This document shows, piece after piece, positions 21,741 to 31,108 of a stretch of DNA of 64,000 nucleotides. The stretch comes from Thalassospira indica. Its GTDB lineage: Bacteria; Pseudomonadota; Alphaproteobacteria; Rhodospirillales; Thalassospiraceae. The notes under the pieces are model-generated. The model saw only the letters and a list, made by a program, of their open reading frames with translations. It did no database searches and was not told the origin of the DNA. The stretch spans positions 4,032,001 through 4,096,000 of the forward strand of contig NZ_CP031555.1 of the NCBI RefSeq assembly GCF_003403095.1, read 5' to 3'. The position numbers were made by a program, and so were the translations under genes. Every line of letters begins with the position of its first letter. Position 1 is the stretch's first letter.

Positions 21741-22769
21741 TCAATATTTGGCGTTCTCGGCTTCGAGCGCGTCGATGAAGGCCTTGTAAATGGCATCGGC
21801 ATCACCGCCCTTGGCCGTAACGCTTTCGCGCCATTGGGCAACAAGCGGTTCGGCAGCATCACGCCATTGCTGAAGCTCATCAGCGGTCGGCTGATACAGT
21901 TCGTGCTCGCCGGATGCCATCATCTTGTCACGGCCCGATGCCTCGTTCTCGGCCCAGCCCTTGGAAAAACGACCGGACCATTCCGGCGTGCAGTGATCAT
22001 CCATGACCTTGCGGTTTTCGGCCGACAAGCCATCATAGACACCGCGATTGATCACAAGGATCTGCGATGAGACATAGAAGGGCATATCGAGGTGATATTT
22101 GGTTTCCTGATCAATCCCGAAGATATAGATCGAGTTCCACGGGAAGGTGATCGCATCTGCCGTACCCTTGGCGATGGCTTCGCGGGCCTCGGGTGCGGGG
22201 ACCTGAACACTTGCCCCACCCAGCAGGTTTACAAACCGTGCCATGGCCGCATGGGCGGGACGTACAGCATGGCCGTTGATGTCTTCTGGCACGCGGACCG
22301 GCATTTTCGAATGGATGGTGCCGGGATCATGCGGGTTGACCAGACAGAGTTTGACTTCCGGCATTTCCTGTTCGGCGTAGTTCGCATACCACTTGTGAAG
22401 GGCAACCGACCCGTTGACCGCATCCTTCACATTGAACGGCACCTCGGTAAGGCCATAGATCGGGAAACGCCCGGCCTGATAACCCGGATTGATATAGCCG
22501 ATATCGGCAATGCCATCGCGGGTCATGTCATAGTGATCAGGTGCGGAGCCCAATTGCTGGGCCGGGAAAATCGTGAAATCGATTTTGCCACCGGATGCCT
22601 CGCGGATGGAGTTTGTCCATTCTTCAAGCCCCATGGTTTGCACCGGATGGGTTGGCGGCAGCCAGTGCGCCAGACGGAAATTCACTTCCTGGGCAGACGC
22701 ACCAGAAATGGCAGACATGGCGGCAACTGACGCCAAGGCAATCACTGAACCAAGTTTAAGTCGTTTCAT
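21741..22769 (-). CDS. TRAP transporter solute-binding protein (DctP)
   Basis: 342 residues with a Sec signal peptide (MKRLKLGSVIALASVAAMS, cleavage near ASA-QE). The DctP fold is shown by FRLAHWLPPTHPVQTMGLEEW, the central GHAVRPAHAAMARF region that includes the carboxylate-binding Arg, and DAITFPWNSIY. Genes upstream are a CoA ligase, a thiolase and a serine hydrolase, so an aromatic carboxylate is a reasonable substrate; this is inferred from position. Confidence 0.88.
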   Translation of the reverse strand: MKRLKLGSVIALASVAAMSAISGASAQEVNFRLAHWLPPTHPVQTMGLEEWTNSIREASGGKIDFTIFPAQQLGSAPDHYDMTRDGIADIGYINPGYQAGRFPIYGLTEVPFNVKDAVNGSVALHKWYANYAEQEMPEVKLCLVNPHDPGTIHSKMPVRVPEDINGHAVRPAHAAMARFVNLLGGASVQVPAPEAREAIAKGTADAITFPWNSIYIFGIDQETKYHLDMPFYVSSQILVINRGVYDGLSAENRKVMDDHCTPEWSGRFSKGWAENEASGRDKMMASGEHELYQPTADELQQWRDAAEPLVAQWRESVTAKGGDADAIYKAFIDALEAENAKY

Positions 22770-23081
22770 TGTTTCCTCCCTGAGAAAACCGACACCGGCA
22801 ATTTTGTTTTTGTTGCCTTGTCTGTCGGTAACTCGATTTGATCAGACCACCCTTGGAAGCCTTTGCCCCAAGGGTTGGGCTGATCGCCAAACCGGGCCCA
22901 AAACCAATGTCCCGGCTAAAAATAACGTCTCCGTTTGTCGCGACCCGGCGCAGCTGATGGCGCCTTGGATCGTGCCTATGCCAATTCTGAATTTCCGATC
23001 AAAACTGCAACCTCCTGACCACCACCGACGATGCAGGCTGCATGTTCTGGGGATGCCCTGACTGAGCACAAGCAAAGCATC
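22770..23081. other. Non-coding gap between dctP and the serine hydrolase gene
   Basis: About 310 bp. No credible gene, strong hairpin with a U-run or known riboswitch motif was seen. It is long for an intra-operon gap, so it may hold a separate promoter for the TRAP genes. Confidence 0.4.
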
Positions 23082-24311
23082 TTAGTTTGATAGCTTTTCG
23101 GCAATTTGCCGAAACAGTTCGAGATTTTCCTCATCGTGACCAACAGGTTCAGCCGTATGGCTTGCCTTTACGATCACCAGATTGTTTTCCGGATCGACAT
23201 AGATGAACTGGTGGAACAAACCGATCGCGGAATATGCATCTGATTCAGGGATCGTCCACCACTGGTACTGGTAACCAAAGGGCTCCCCCTCAGCAGTTGG
23301 CTCAAACCCTTCGTCGGGGATCGTCGCCTCATCCACCCAGTCGGCCGGAACAACCTGCTTGCCGTTAGCTTTTCCACCATTCAGGAACATTAGGCCAAAC
23401 CGTGCATGATCACGCGCCGTAGCGTTAAGCCCGGCCCCAAAGAACTCGCTTCCGACATCTTCCGGACCATCCATGACCCAATAAGCGTCATTTTCCATGC
23501 CAGCCGGTTTCCACAACTTTTCCGACATATATTCGGCACCGGTCTTGCCAACAGCACGTTCAAGAACACATCCCAAAACACTGGTATCAAGCGTGGCGTA
23601 ATTGAACACTGCACCGGGCTTGTTTTGACTTGGCACGGACTGATTGGCTGCGTAGTCACACCAGCGGTATTTGTAAGCGACCAACGAATTGTCATGAACC
23701 TGGGTCAACTGGGTATCGCTGCCAAACTGATAGATTTCCTGCCATTCCACGCCAGAACGCATATGCAGAAGATTGCGGATCGTCGGACCGTCATAGCCAG
23801 ACCCCGCCATTTCGGGCAGATAATCAGTAACCTTGTCATCCAGACTTTTGATAAAACCATCGTCGAGAGCCAAGCCGATCAACGTGGAAACATAAGACTT
23901 CGCCACGGAAAAGGTCATGAAGCGCGTATTGGCATCACTACCGTTTCGGTAGCTTTCATGGACAATTGCCCCGTCCTTAACCACCACCAATGCATTGGTG
24001 GATGTGGCTTCAAGATACGCTTCGAGGGAGACCGTCTCGCCATCCAACGTATAGCCATCATCAAGCGAAACCGGTTTCTCGGGAAGCACCCAGACATTGT
24101 TGCCAGCCTCAACTGTCCGCGTCGCAAAGATCTGGTCCATATGCTGAAAAGTTAGAACATTCAGCGCAGGTGAAAACATATGAGCACGAGCATTGATCAT
24201 GGTTGGTGTCAACCAACGTGACGTCTCGTCATTAGCAAGAGCAGGCACCGTAGTAGCGGCGATGCCCGTAGCCACCAACGCAACAGCCAAAAAGCGATTT
24301 CGCGACAGCAT
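23082..24311 (-). CDS. Beta-lactamase-fold serine hydrolase, exported
   Basis: 409 residues with a signal peptide (MLSRNRFLAVALVATGIAATTVPALA). The catalytic S-x-x-K is SVAK at residues 135-138 (FMTFSVAKSYVS), with a later Tyr in FNYATLDTS and an aromatic YQYQWWTIP motif. This matches the class C beta-lactamase-like family of esterases and amidases (for example the nylon-dimer hydrolase group). Among aromatic-acid genes it could free an aromatic acid from an ester or amide outside the cytoplasm, an inference. It is not evidence for antibiotic resistance. Confidence 0.8.
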   Translation of the reverse strand: MLSRNRFLAVALVATGIAATTVPALANDETSRWLTPTMINARAHMFSPALNVLTFQHMDQIFATRTVEAGNNVWVLPEKPVSLDDGYTLDGETVSLEAYLEATSTNALVVVKDGAIVHESYRNGSDANTRFMTFSVAKSYVSTLIGLALDDGFIKSLDDKVTDYLPEMAGSGYDGPTIRNLLHMRSGVEWQEIYQFGSDTQLTQVHDNSLVAYKYRWCDYAANQSVPSQNKPGAVFNYATLDTSVLGCVLERAVGKTGAEYMSEKLWKPAGMENDAYWVMDGPEDVGSEFFGAGLNATARDHARFGLMFLNGGKANGKQVVPADWVDEATIPDEGFEPTAEGEPFGYQYQWWTIPESDAYSAIGLFHQFIYVDPENNLVIVKASHTAEPVGHDEENLELFRQIAEKLSN

Positions 24312-24395
24312 TAGAGAACCTCCCGTTTTTATTTTAGCCTTGTTTCAATTCGTTCTGGCGTTAGCCGCCGTCGCACCATTTTCAAACGCAGGCAC

Positions 24396-25646
24396 TCAGC
24401 CCAGTTCGGCGCGTTCGATCAGCACAGCAATGCCCTGCCCGCCGCCAATGCAGGCCGACGCGATGCCATAACGCTGACCTGATTTGATCAGTTCGCGCGC
24501 GAGCGTGTTGGTAATCCGAACCCCGGTCGCACCCAGCGGATGACCAATCGCAATCGCGCCGCCATTGACATTGACCTTGTCTTCATCAAGACCAAGTTCG
24601 CGGATGCAGGCCAGGATCTGTGCCCCAAAGGCCTCGTTGATTTCGATCCGGTCGATCTGATCAAGGGTCATGCCGGTTTGATCAAGAACGGCCTGGATGG
24701 CCGGGACCGGGCCAATGCCCATGATTTCCGGCGGCACACCGACAGCTGCGCCGGCAATGATGCGGGCACGCGGTGTCAGGCCGTTTTTGCGGGCATAATC
24801 GGAACTGCCCAGAACAACGCCGGCGGCGCCATCCACCACGGCCGATGAATTGCCACCCGTCTGCACCCCGCCAAAGGCCGGGCGCAACTTTGCCAGAATG
24901 TCATAAGGCGATGGTCGGATGTGGCTGTCGCGATCGACCTGATCGATCTTGCGGGGCAGACGGATGGAGCGCGGATTGCCATCGGCAAATTCAAAGGTTT
25001 CGTTGGTCACCGTCGCGATTTCACCAGCAAGGAAGCCGTTTTCCTGTGCGCTCACAGCGCGGGCAAAACTGCGTTCGGCAAAACGATCCACTTCTTCGCG
25101 GGTGATGTTGTATTTCTTGGCAAGATTTTCCGCCGTGTCGCCCATGGTGCAACTCACCGCCGGATCCAGGAGCGCTTCCCACAGGAAGTCCTTGAATTCG
25201 ACCTGCCCCATGCGAAAACCACTGCGATGGGTGTAGGCGGCAATCGGATTGCGGCTCATGGATTCAGTGCCGACACAAAGGGCCAGATCCCCACGACCGA
25301 GTGAAATATGATCGGCCGCCTGCAAAATGACTTCGATGCCCGTCCCACAGATCCGCTGCACAAGATGGGCGGGGCGATCCACCGGCACCCCGGCGTAAAT
25401 CCCGATATGGCGCGGCGTCATATAGGCATCATAGGATGCCTGGGCCATCGATCCGGCAACGGTGAAATCGATATCATGCGCATCCACCCCGGCGTCCTCG
25501 ATGGCCGCGCGGGCGGCCTTGATGCCAAGATCAATCGGCGAAATCAGCCCGAAGGCCCCGGTATAATCGACAAACGGTGTGCGTTTCCCGCCCAGCAGCC
25601 AGACATCTTCAAATTCGGTCCGAAGACCTTTGGCGTTCGCAGTCAT
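24396..25646 (-). CDS. Thiolase family acyl-CoA acetyltransferase
   Basis: 416 residues. Active residues: nucleophile Cys in [10 protein letters not shown], His in [17 protein letters not shown] and the second Cys in [12 protein letters not shown]. It starts 5 bp after the CoA-ligase stop, so they are co-transcribed. With the SDR and hydratase on the other arm, it would split the 3-keto-3-aryl-propionyl-CoA into acetyl-CoA and an aroyl-CoA, the last step of a beta-oxidation route. Substrate assignment is inference. Confidence 0.88.
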   Translation of the reverse strand: MTANAKGLRTEFEDVWLLGGKRTPFVDYTGAFGLISPIDLGIKAARAAIEDAGVDAHDIDFTVAGSMAQASYDAYMTPRHIGIYAGVPVDRPAHLVQRICGTGIEVILQAADHISLGRGDLALCVGTESMSRNPIAAYTHRSGFRMGQVEFKDFLWEALLDPAVSCTMGDTAENLAKKYNITREEVDRFAERSFARAVSAQENGFLAGEIATVTNETFEFADGNPRSIRLPRKIDQVDRDSHIRPSPYDILAKLRPAFGGVQTGGNSSAVVDGAAGVVLGSSDYARKNGLTPRARIIAGAAVGVPPEIMGIGPVPAIQAVLDQTGMTLDQIDRIEINEAFGAQILACIRELGLDEDKVNVNGGAIAIGHPLGATGVRITNTLARELIKSGQRYGIASACIGGGQGIAVLIERAELG

Positions 25647-25651
25647 TCTGC

Positions 25652-27514
25652 TTATCCCTTTTTGGCAATCATGACCCCGGCGGGTGACGGGTCGGTATAA
25701 AGTTCGGCGACCTTGTCAGCGCGTTTGGTCAGAACCGCGCGCTGATTGATCGAGCCCTTATCGGTGACTTCGTGCGCATCAAGTTCCGGCGAACTTTCCA
25801 GCAGGATCGCGCGCGCGACAAAGTTCGAACTGCCGGTCGATTTGGTCGCCAGCTCATTCAGGCATTTCCGGAAATGCGCCTGCACGGCCGGATGGGTTGC
25901 GATATCACGCTCCGACGCGTTGGCGGGCAGGTCCGGGCACAGTTTTTTGCAGGCGGTGAAATCAGCAAAGATCAGCGCGCCGACATAGCCTTCGTTCAAA
26001 CCGGTCAGCACGGCATCACGCACATAGGGCGCAAAGGTCTGGGCAATGGCGGTGCGAATGGCCGCGACATGCACCCAGGTGCCGGTCGAGAGTTTGAAAT
26101 CTTCGCAGACCCGGCCATCAAACAGGAAGCCCCGTTCGATATTATCGGGATCCACAAATTTCAGGGCATCACCAATCAGGTAATAGCCTTCATCGTCAAA
26201 AGACTCGCTGGTTTTATCGGGTTGCTTCCAATAGCCGGGTGTGATGCTGGGTCCCTTAAGGCGGACTTCAAGCTTTTCGGCATTGGGCACCAGTTTGATA
26301 TCAAGCCCGACGGCCGGAAGACCGACACTGCCCGCCTGATCAACCGCCCAGGTGGTGGTAAAGGCAAAGGGGGCCGTTTCGGTGGAGCCATAGCCGGTGA
26401 CGATGACGATCTTTTCGCCAACCGTGTCCTCGGCGATCTTTTCCAGATTGTCCCAGACATATTGCGACAAACCGGCACCGGCATATTGCATCAGTTTGAG
26501 CTTGGCAAAGAACATCTCGCGCAGTGTTTTGTTTTCGCGCAGATGATGGACAAGTGCTTCGTACCCCTTGGGGACGTTGAAATAGATGTTGGGCGATACT
26601 TCGCAAAGATTACGCACGGTTTCATGAATACCGTCCGGGGTCGGTTTGCCCTGATCGATATAGAAACTGCCGCCATTATAAAGCGCAATGCCGAAATTAT
26701 GGTTGCCGCCAGCGGTATGGTTCCATGGCAGCCAGTCAACCATCACCGGTGGTTCATCCTGCAAGAATGCCAGCGCGTGACGCAGCATCATCTGGTTAAA
26801 GCACAGCATGCGCTGGGTATTGATCACAGCCTTTGGCATCCCGGTGGAGCCGGACGTGAACAGGAATTTGGCAATCGTGTCTTCGGTGATTTTGCCATTG
26901 GCAGCATCGACCGCATCGGTCGGCGTGGTCTGACGGACATCATTGAAAACATCGCAATCATATTGCGACAGCGGGTTTTCCAGAACCAGCAGACGGGCAT
27001 CCTTTGGCATGACGGCGGCCAGTGCCTTGGCATATTTGGCACCATCATCCACAAAGATCAAACCGGGTTTCAACAGATCACAGATATGGCGCAACTTGGC
27101 GAAATCGGACGACACCAGCGAATAGGCTGGCGAGACCGGCGCATAGGGAATCCCGGCATACATCGATGCCAACGCAAGAAGCCCGTGTTCAAGACTGTTG
27201 CCCGACAGGATCAGGACCGGGCGATCTTCGGACAGGTCCTGTTCGATGAGGTATTGCGCAAGACTGCGGACCTCGTTTCGGGTTTCAAGGAAGCTTCGTT
27301 TTTGCCAGCCGCCGGTTTTGTCACGGTCGGCCAGAAACAGATGATCGGGTGTTTGTTGCGCCCAATGGTCAAGCTTGTCGGTGATGGCGCGCGGATAGTC
27401 ATCCGGCGTTTCCGTTGATCGGATATAGATCGTGCCGTTGTCCTTTTTGGACATCGAGACACGCGTATCTCCCATGCGAACCGGACGGAGTCCGGGTTCA
27501 GCAATCATAGGCAT
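25652..27514 (-). CDS. Feruloyl-CoA synthetase-like AMP-forming acyl-CoA ligase
   Basis: 620 residues of the ANL superfamily. The phosphate loop is FTSGSTGMPKAVINT, and GYGSTETAPF and the later YLIGDALKF motif bind ATP and AMP. Length and the start region (DYPRAITDKLDHWAQQTPDHLFLADR) resemble the feruloyl/coumaroyl-CoA synthetase group. The ATG has a GGAGGT site 8 nt upstream. It activates the acid for the CoA-dependent steps. The promoter region carries a 19-bp inverted repeat about 30 bp upstream of the start. Confidence 0.85.
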   Translation of the reverse strand: MPMIAEPGLRPVRMGDTRVSMSKKDNGTIYIRSTETPDDYPRAITDKLDHWAQQTPDHLFLADRDKTGGWQKRSFLETRNEVRSLAQYLIEQDLSEDRPVLILSGNSLEHGLLALASMYAGIPYAPVSPAYSLVSSDFAKLRHICDLLKPGLIFVDDGAKYAKALAAVMPKDARLLVLENPLSQYDCDVFNDVRQTTPTDAVDAANGKITEDTIAKFLFTSGSTGMPKAVINTQRMLCFNQMMLRHALAFLQDEPPVMVDWLPWNHTAGGNHNFGIALYNGGSFYIDQGKPTPDGIHETVRNLCEVSPNIYFNVPKGYEALVHHLRENKTLREMFFAKLKLMQYAGAGLSQYVWDNLEKIAEDTVGEKIVIVTGYGSTETAPFAFTTTWAVDQAGSVGLPAVGLDIKLVPNAEKLEVRLKGPSITPGYWKQPDKTSESFDDEGYYLIGDALKFVDPDNIERGFLFDGRVCEDFKLSTGTWVHVAAIRTAIAQTFAPYVRDAVLTGLNEGYVGALIFADFTACKKLCPDLPANASERDIATHPAVQAHFRKCLNELATKSTGSSNFVARAILLESSPELDAHEVTDKGSINQRAVLTKRADKVAELYTDPSPAGVMIAKKG

Positions 27515-27545
27515 GAGACGAAACCTCCAGTTTTCATTTTCTTAT

Positions 27546-27564
27546 TTGTTATAATTCATAACAA
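27546..27564. promoter_or_regulatory. Inverted repeat, candidate MarR operator (leftward promoter)
   Basis: TTGTTAT and ATAACAA arms with a 5-bp spacer, about 30 bp upstream of the CoA-ligase start. An identical pair of arms occurs before the SDR gene. The size and symmetry fit a MarR-family site. Confidence 0.72.
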
Positions 27565-27724
27565 TCATAATTCATCACATCAAGCGCAATATCTTTATGC
27601 GTGTGCTAGGACCCAACAATTTGACCTTGAGTATGATGATGCTCGCGCGCGAGAGATGCGAATTTCGATGCGATTTCAGTTGACTAATGACGATTGACGC
27701 CGCTCTTTTACTGTGCAAACATAA

Positions 27725-27743
27725 TTGTTATAAAACATAACAA
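27725..27743. promoter_or_regulatory. Inverted repeat, candidate MarR operator (rightward promoter)
   Basis: The same TTGTTAT / ATAACAA arms with a 5-bp spacer as at 27546, ending 15 bp before the SDR start codon. The position would block initiation at the rightward promoter. The remaining ~160 bp between the two copies is AT-rich and should contain both promoters. Confidence 0.72.
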
Positions 27744-27758
27744 ACTTTGGGTAAGGAA

Positions 27759-28523
27759 ATGCAGCTCAATCAGGTTCCCGCCATCATTACCGGCGGCGGC
27801 AGCGGCCTTGGTGCCGCCACCGCACGCACATTTGCGGTTGCGGGCGCGAAGGTCGCGGTGTTTGATCGCAACGGCGATGCCGCCAAACGAGTCGCCAGTG
27901 AAACCGGTGGACTTGGCCTGGAAGTCGACGTGTCTGACCGAAGCTCGGTCGAAGCTGCCTTCAAGACCGTGAAACAAAATCTTGGCCTGCCGCGCATCCT
28001 TGTGAATTGCGCTGGCATTGGCACCGCCAACCGCATTTTGCCACGCGATGGCAGCCTTCCGATTGATGATTTTATCAAAACACTGAACGTCAATCTGACC
28101 GGCAGCTACATTACCATGAGCTATGCCGCGCAGTTGCTTTCGGAAGCAACCCCGGTAAATGACGATGGCGAGCGTGGCGTGATCATCAACACATCATCCG
28201 TCGGGTATGAAGACGGGCAGATCGGCCAGTGCGCCTATGCGGCATCCAAGGGCGGGATTGCGTCAATGACGCTGCCAGCCGCGCGCGAGTTGGCGCGGAT
28301 CGGTGTGCGGGTGATGGCGATTGCGCCGGGGCTGTTTTCCACCGCTATGACCGACACCCTGCCCGAGGAAGCCCGTCAGGCGATCGAAGCCAACATTCCG
28401 TTTCCCAAGCGGCTGGGCAAGGCACAGGAATATGCCGACCTTGCCCGCCATATCGTCGAGAATACCATGCTGAATGGCACCGTCGTCCGGATCGACGGCG
28501 CGGTTCGCCTGCAGGCAAAATAA
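27759..28523 (+). CDS. SDR family 3-hydroxyacyl-CoA [17 protein letters not shown] oxidoreductase
   Basis: 254 residues of the short-chain dehydrogenase family. The NAD-binding loop is TGGGSGLGAATA, and the catalytic Ser and Tyr-x-x-x-Lys are in NTSSVGYEDGQIGQCAYAASKGG. The PFPKRLGKAQEYADL segment is typical of type II 3-hydroxyacyl-CoA dehydrogenases (HSD10-like). The start is ATG 27759 behind a GTAAGGAA site. It would oxidise the 3-hydroxy-3-aryl-propionyl-CoA made by the next gene. Confidence 0.86.
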   Translation: MQLNQVPAIITGGGSGLGAATARTFAVAGAKVAVFDRNGDAAKRVASETGGLGLEVDVSDRSSVEAAFKTVKQNLGLPRILVNCAGIGTANRILPRDGSLPIDDFIKTLNVNLTGSYITMSYAAQLLSEATPVNDDGERGVIINTSSVGYEDGQIGQCAYAASKGGIASMTLPAARELARIGVRVMAIAPGLFSTAMTDTLPEEARQAIEANIPFPKRLGKAQEYADLARHIVENTMLNGTVVRIDGAVRLQAK

Positions 28524-28555
28524 AGACCAGATTGCTTTACGTAAGGAACAAGAAC

Positions 28556-29335
28556 ATGACCAACGGCGCGAATGACGTATTGAACGTCGCAATCAACGGA
28601 TCGATTGCCCGTTTGACCATCACGCGACCTGAAAAGCGTAACGCGGTCAGCGATACTTTGATGGCAGCACTTGAGGCGTTTTTTGCCAATCCGCCCGAAG
28701 GGGTGCGGGTTGTTATCCTGGCCGGTGAAGGCGGGCATTTTTCAGCCGGGCTTGATTTGGCCGAGCATGTTGCACGAAATGCCGCCGATACCATGCGCCA
28801 TTCACGCAACTGGCACCGCATCATGGATATGATCCAGTATGGTGGATTGCCGGTGATTTCGTTGCTCAAGGGGGCGGTCATCGGCGGTGGCCTTGAACTG
28901 GCCAGTGCGACCCATATTCGTATTGCCGATGAAACCGCCTTTTTCCAGCTTCCCGAAGGGCGCCGTGGCATTTTCGTTGGCGGCGGCGCATCGGTCCGGG
29001 TCGGCCGTATTCTGGGCGCGGATCGCATGATCGAAATGATGCTGACCGGGCGCAAATACAACGCCGAAGACGGCCTTCGCCTTGGCCTGACGCATTATGT
29101 TTGTGACAGCGAGGAAGCCGCCGAAGCAAAGGCCATCGAGCTTGCCAATACTGTTGCCGAAAACGCACAGCTTTCGAACTATGTCATGATCCAGGCCCTG
29201 TCACGGATCGAAGACATGGCAAAAACCGATGGCCTGTTTACCGAAAGCCTGTGTGCCGCTCTGACCCAAACCAGCGAAGATGCACAGGAAGGATTGAAGG
29301 CGTTTCTTGAAAAGCGTGCGCCGAATTTCAAGTAA
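28556..29335 (+). CDS. Enoyl-CoA hydratase/isomerase family protein
   Basis: 259 residues of the crotonase family. The oxyanion-hole segments are AGEGGHFSAGLDLAEH and LKGAVIGGGLELASATHIRIAD, followed by FFQLPEGRRGIFVGGGASVRVGRI. Hydroxycinnamoyl-CoA hydratases and hydratase-lyases belong here, but I cannot tell hydratase from lyase by sequence alone. The neighbouring SDR and thiolase favour simple hydration. The start is ATG 28556 behind GTAAGGAA. Confidence 0.85.
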   Translation: MTNGANDVLNVAINGSIARLTITRPEKRNAVSDTLMAALEAFFANPPEGVRVVILAGEGGHFSAGLDLAEHVARNAADTMRHSRNWHRIMDMIQYGGLPVISLLKGAVIGGGLELASATHIRIADETAFFQLPEGRRGIFVGGGASVRVGRILGADRMIEMMLTGRKYNAEDGLRLGLTHYVCDSEEAAEAKAIELANTVAENAQLSNYVMIQALSRIEDMAKTDGLFTESLCAALTQTSEDAQEGLKAFLEKRAPNFK

Positions 29336-29445
29336 CCGCCTATAACAGAGCCGCACATAATTGCGGCCTTCAGATCGCGTACAATAAGATCAAGGATCGG
29401 CAAGAAACCGCACAAAGCGGACGCCAGAATACTCAGGAAGGAACA

Positions 29446-29473
29446 GGGCCACCAAAAAAAACCCGGTGTGCCC
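29446..29473 (+). other. Imperfect hairpin before the second TRAP operon segment
   Basis: GGGCCACC and GGTGTGCCC can pair around an A-rich loop in the 158-bp gap between the hydratase and binding-protein genes. No U-run follows; a stability or processing role is possible. Confidence 0.35.
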
Positions 29474-29493
29474 ATAATGTGAGGAGACGTTCG

Positions 29494-30546
29494 ATGTCAG
29501 GATTTTCCGTTAATCGCCGCCAGATGCTCGGCATCATGGGCGGCGCACTTGCAGCCCCTGCAATCATTGGCAAGGCACGCGCAGCCGAAGTGACCCTTCG
29601 TCTGCATCATATGTTGCCGCCGGTGGCCCCGATGCACAAGGCGTTCTTCGAACCGTGGTCCAAGACCATCCGCGAACAGTCCGATGGCCGTATCGATATT
29701 CAGATTTTCCCGGCCATGCAGCTTGGCGGCAAACCGCCGCAGCTTGCCGAACAGGTGGCAAACAACGTTGTTGATATCGCCTGGACCTTGACCGTGTATA
29801 CGCCGGGTCGCTATCCGATTTCCGAAACGCTGAGCCTGCCCTTCATGGTGACAACCGCCGAGGCGACATCGGTAGCCATGCACAAGTTCATGGATGAGTT
29901 TGGTCAGGACGAATACCGTGGCATGAAGCCATTGGCCTATCATGTTCATGCCGGTGGCAAGTTCCATATGCGCGACAAGGCGATTGAAAATCAGGCGGAT
30001 CTTGACGGCCTGCAAATCCGTGCCCCGAACCAGAATGTTGGTAAGGCCCTGTCCATTCTGGGGGCTGAGCCGGTCTTCTTCCCGGTTACTGAAATGGCTG
30101 TCGGCCTCGCCAACGGCGTGATTGATGGCACTTGCCTGCCCTATGAAGTGGTTCCGGCCTTTAAACTTCATGAATTGACATCGGTGCATTGCGCCCCGGC
30201 AGAAGGCGGACGTGGTCTTTATGCCAACTCGTTTGCGCTTTTGATGGCGGGCAATGCCTATGACAGTATGCCCGATGATCTGAAAGCAGTGATTGATGCC
30301 AATTCCGGTATCGATCTGTCACGCCAGATTGGCAAACAGTTCGATAGCTTTGAATCGGTTGGCTACAAAATGTGTGCTGATCGCGGCAACAAGTTCGTCG
30401 AGATTCCCAAAGACGAAATCGAACGCTGGCAGTCTGCGACCCAGCCGGTCGTCGATGAGTGGATCGAGACCCTCAATGATGCCGGACATGATGGCAAGGC
30501 GATGATTGATCGCCTTAATCAGCTGATCGACGCCGAGACCGCCTGA
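29494..30546 (+). CDS. TRAP transporter solute-binding protein (DctP)
   Basis: About 350 residues with a Tat-like signal (NRRQMLGIMGGALAAPAIIG, then KARAAE). The mature part has the DctP order: LRLHHMLPPVAPMHKAFFEPW, the LDGLQIRAPNQ motif with the carboxylate-contacting Arg, and GTCLPYEVV. The start is ATG 29494, 8 nt after GAGGAG; an upstream in-frame ATG at 29479 lacks a site. It is the binding protein of the transporter whose large permease is broken by the transposon. Confidence 0.88.
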   Translation: MSGFSVNRRQMLGIMGGALAAPAIIGKARAAEVTLRLHHMLPPVAPMHKAFFEPWSKTIREQSDGRIDIQIFPAMQLGGKPPQLAEQVANNVVDIAWTLTVYTPGRYPISETLSLPFMVTTAEATSVAMHKFMDEFGQDEYRGMKPLAYHVHAGGKFHMRDKAIENQADLDGLQIRAPNQNVGKALSILGAEPVFFPVTEMAVGLANGVIDGTCLPYEVVPAFKLHELTSVHCAPAEGGRGLYANSFALLMAGNAYDSMPDDLKAVIDANSGIDLSRQIGKQFDSFESVGYKMCADRGNKFVEIPKDEIERWQSATQPVVDEWIETLNDAGHDGKAMIDRLNQLIDAETA

Positions 30547-30547
30547 C

Positions 30548-31108
30548 ATGTCAGGAGCCACCCGTGATCACAATGGGCGCGGCAATCGCGCTGCGCCCAT
30601 TCATTTTCTTGGTCAGTTTGTTGATCGTGCCTGCATTGCATCCGCTGCCGTTGCGGGTGCCGTCATGCTTGCTGTCGCCGTCACGGTAACGCTGTCCGTG
30701 ACCATGCGATATATCGGCATTGGCGGCATTCGTGGTGACTTTGAAATTGTCGAAATGGGATGCGGGATTGCCGCGTTTCTGTTTTTGCCGTTGTGCCAGC
30801 GCAAGGGCAACCACGTCATGGTCGACATTTTCAGCATGGCCTTCCCCCAACGCACCCGCACCATTCTGGATCAACTCTGGGAGATCCTGTTCTGTTGTGG
30901 CTGGGTGATTATTTTCTGGCGGGTCGCATACGGCCTGATTGATATGTTTGATTATAACGACCGCAGCATGCTTTTGAGAATGCCCACCTGGATTATCTAC
31001 GGCTTCGCACTGTTCGGACTTGGGCTTTCAGCCCTGACCGCGTTGTCGAAAGTCATCGAACAGTTTGTTCGCCCAACCACCCCACCGCAAACGGATGCCC
31101 CACAATGA
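30548..31108 (+). CDS. TRAP transporter small permease (DctQ)
   Basis: 186 residues, four hydrophobic segments, with the DctQ pattern (RYIGIGGIRGDFEIVEMG and CQRKGNHVMVDIFSMAF). It follows the binding-protein gene by 1 bp and overlaps the large permease start by 4 bp. It is intact, but its membrane partner is split. Confidence 0.87.
   Translation: MSGATRDHNGRGNRAAPIHFLGQFVDRACIASAAVAGAVMLAVAVTVTLSVTMRYIGIGGIRGDFEIVEMGCGIAAFLFLPLCQRKGNHVMVDIFSMAFPQRTRTILDQLWEILFCCGWVIIFWRVAYGLIDMFDYNDRSMLLRMPTWIIYGFALFGLGLSALTALSKVIEQFVRPTTPPQTDAPQ

Noticed and set aside
23082..24311. Antibiotic-resistance beta-lactamase
   Set aside because: It has the S-x-x-K fold but is 409 residues with motifs of esterases/amidases, in a catabolic operon; nothing points to resistance.
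25772..27418. A 548-codon open frame on the plus strand
   Set aside because: It is fully antisense to the CoA-ligase gene, which has clear family motifs and a ribosome site. The antisense translation has no recognisable domain.
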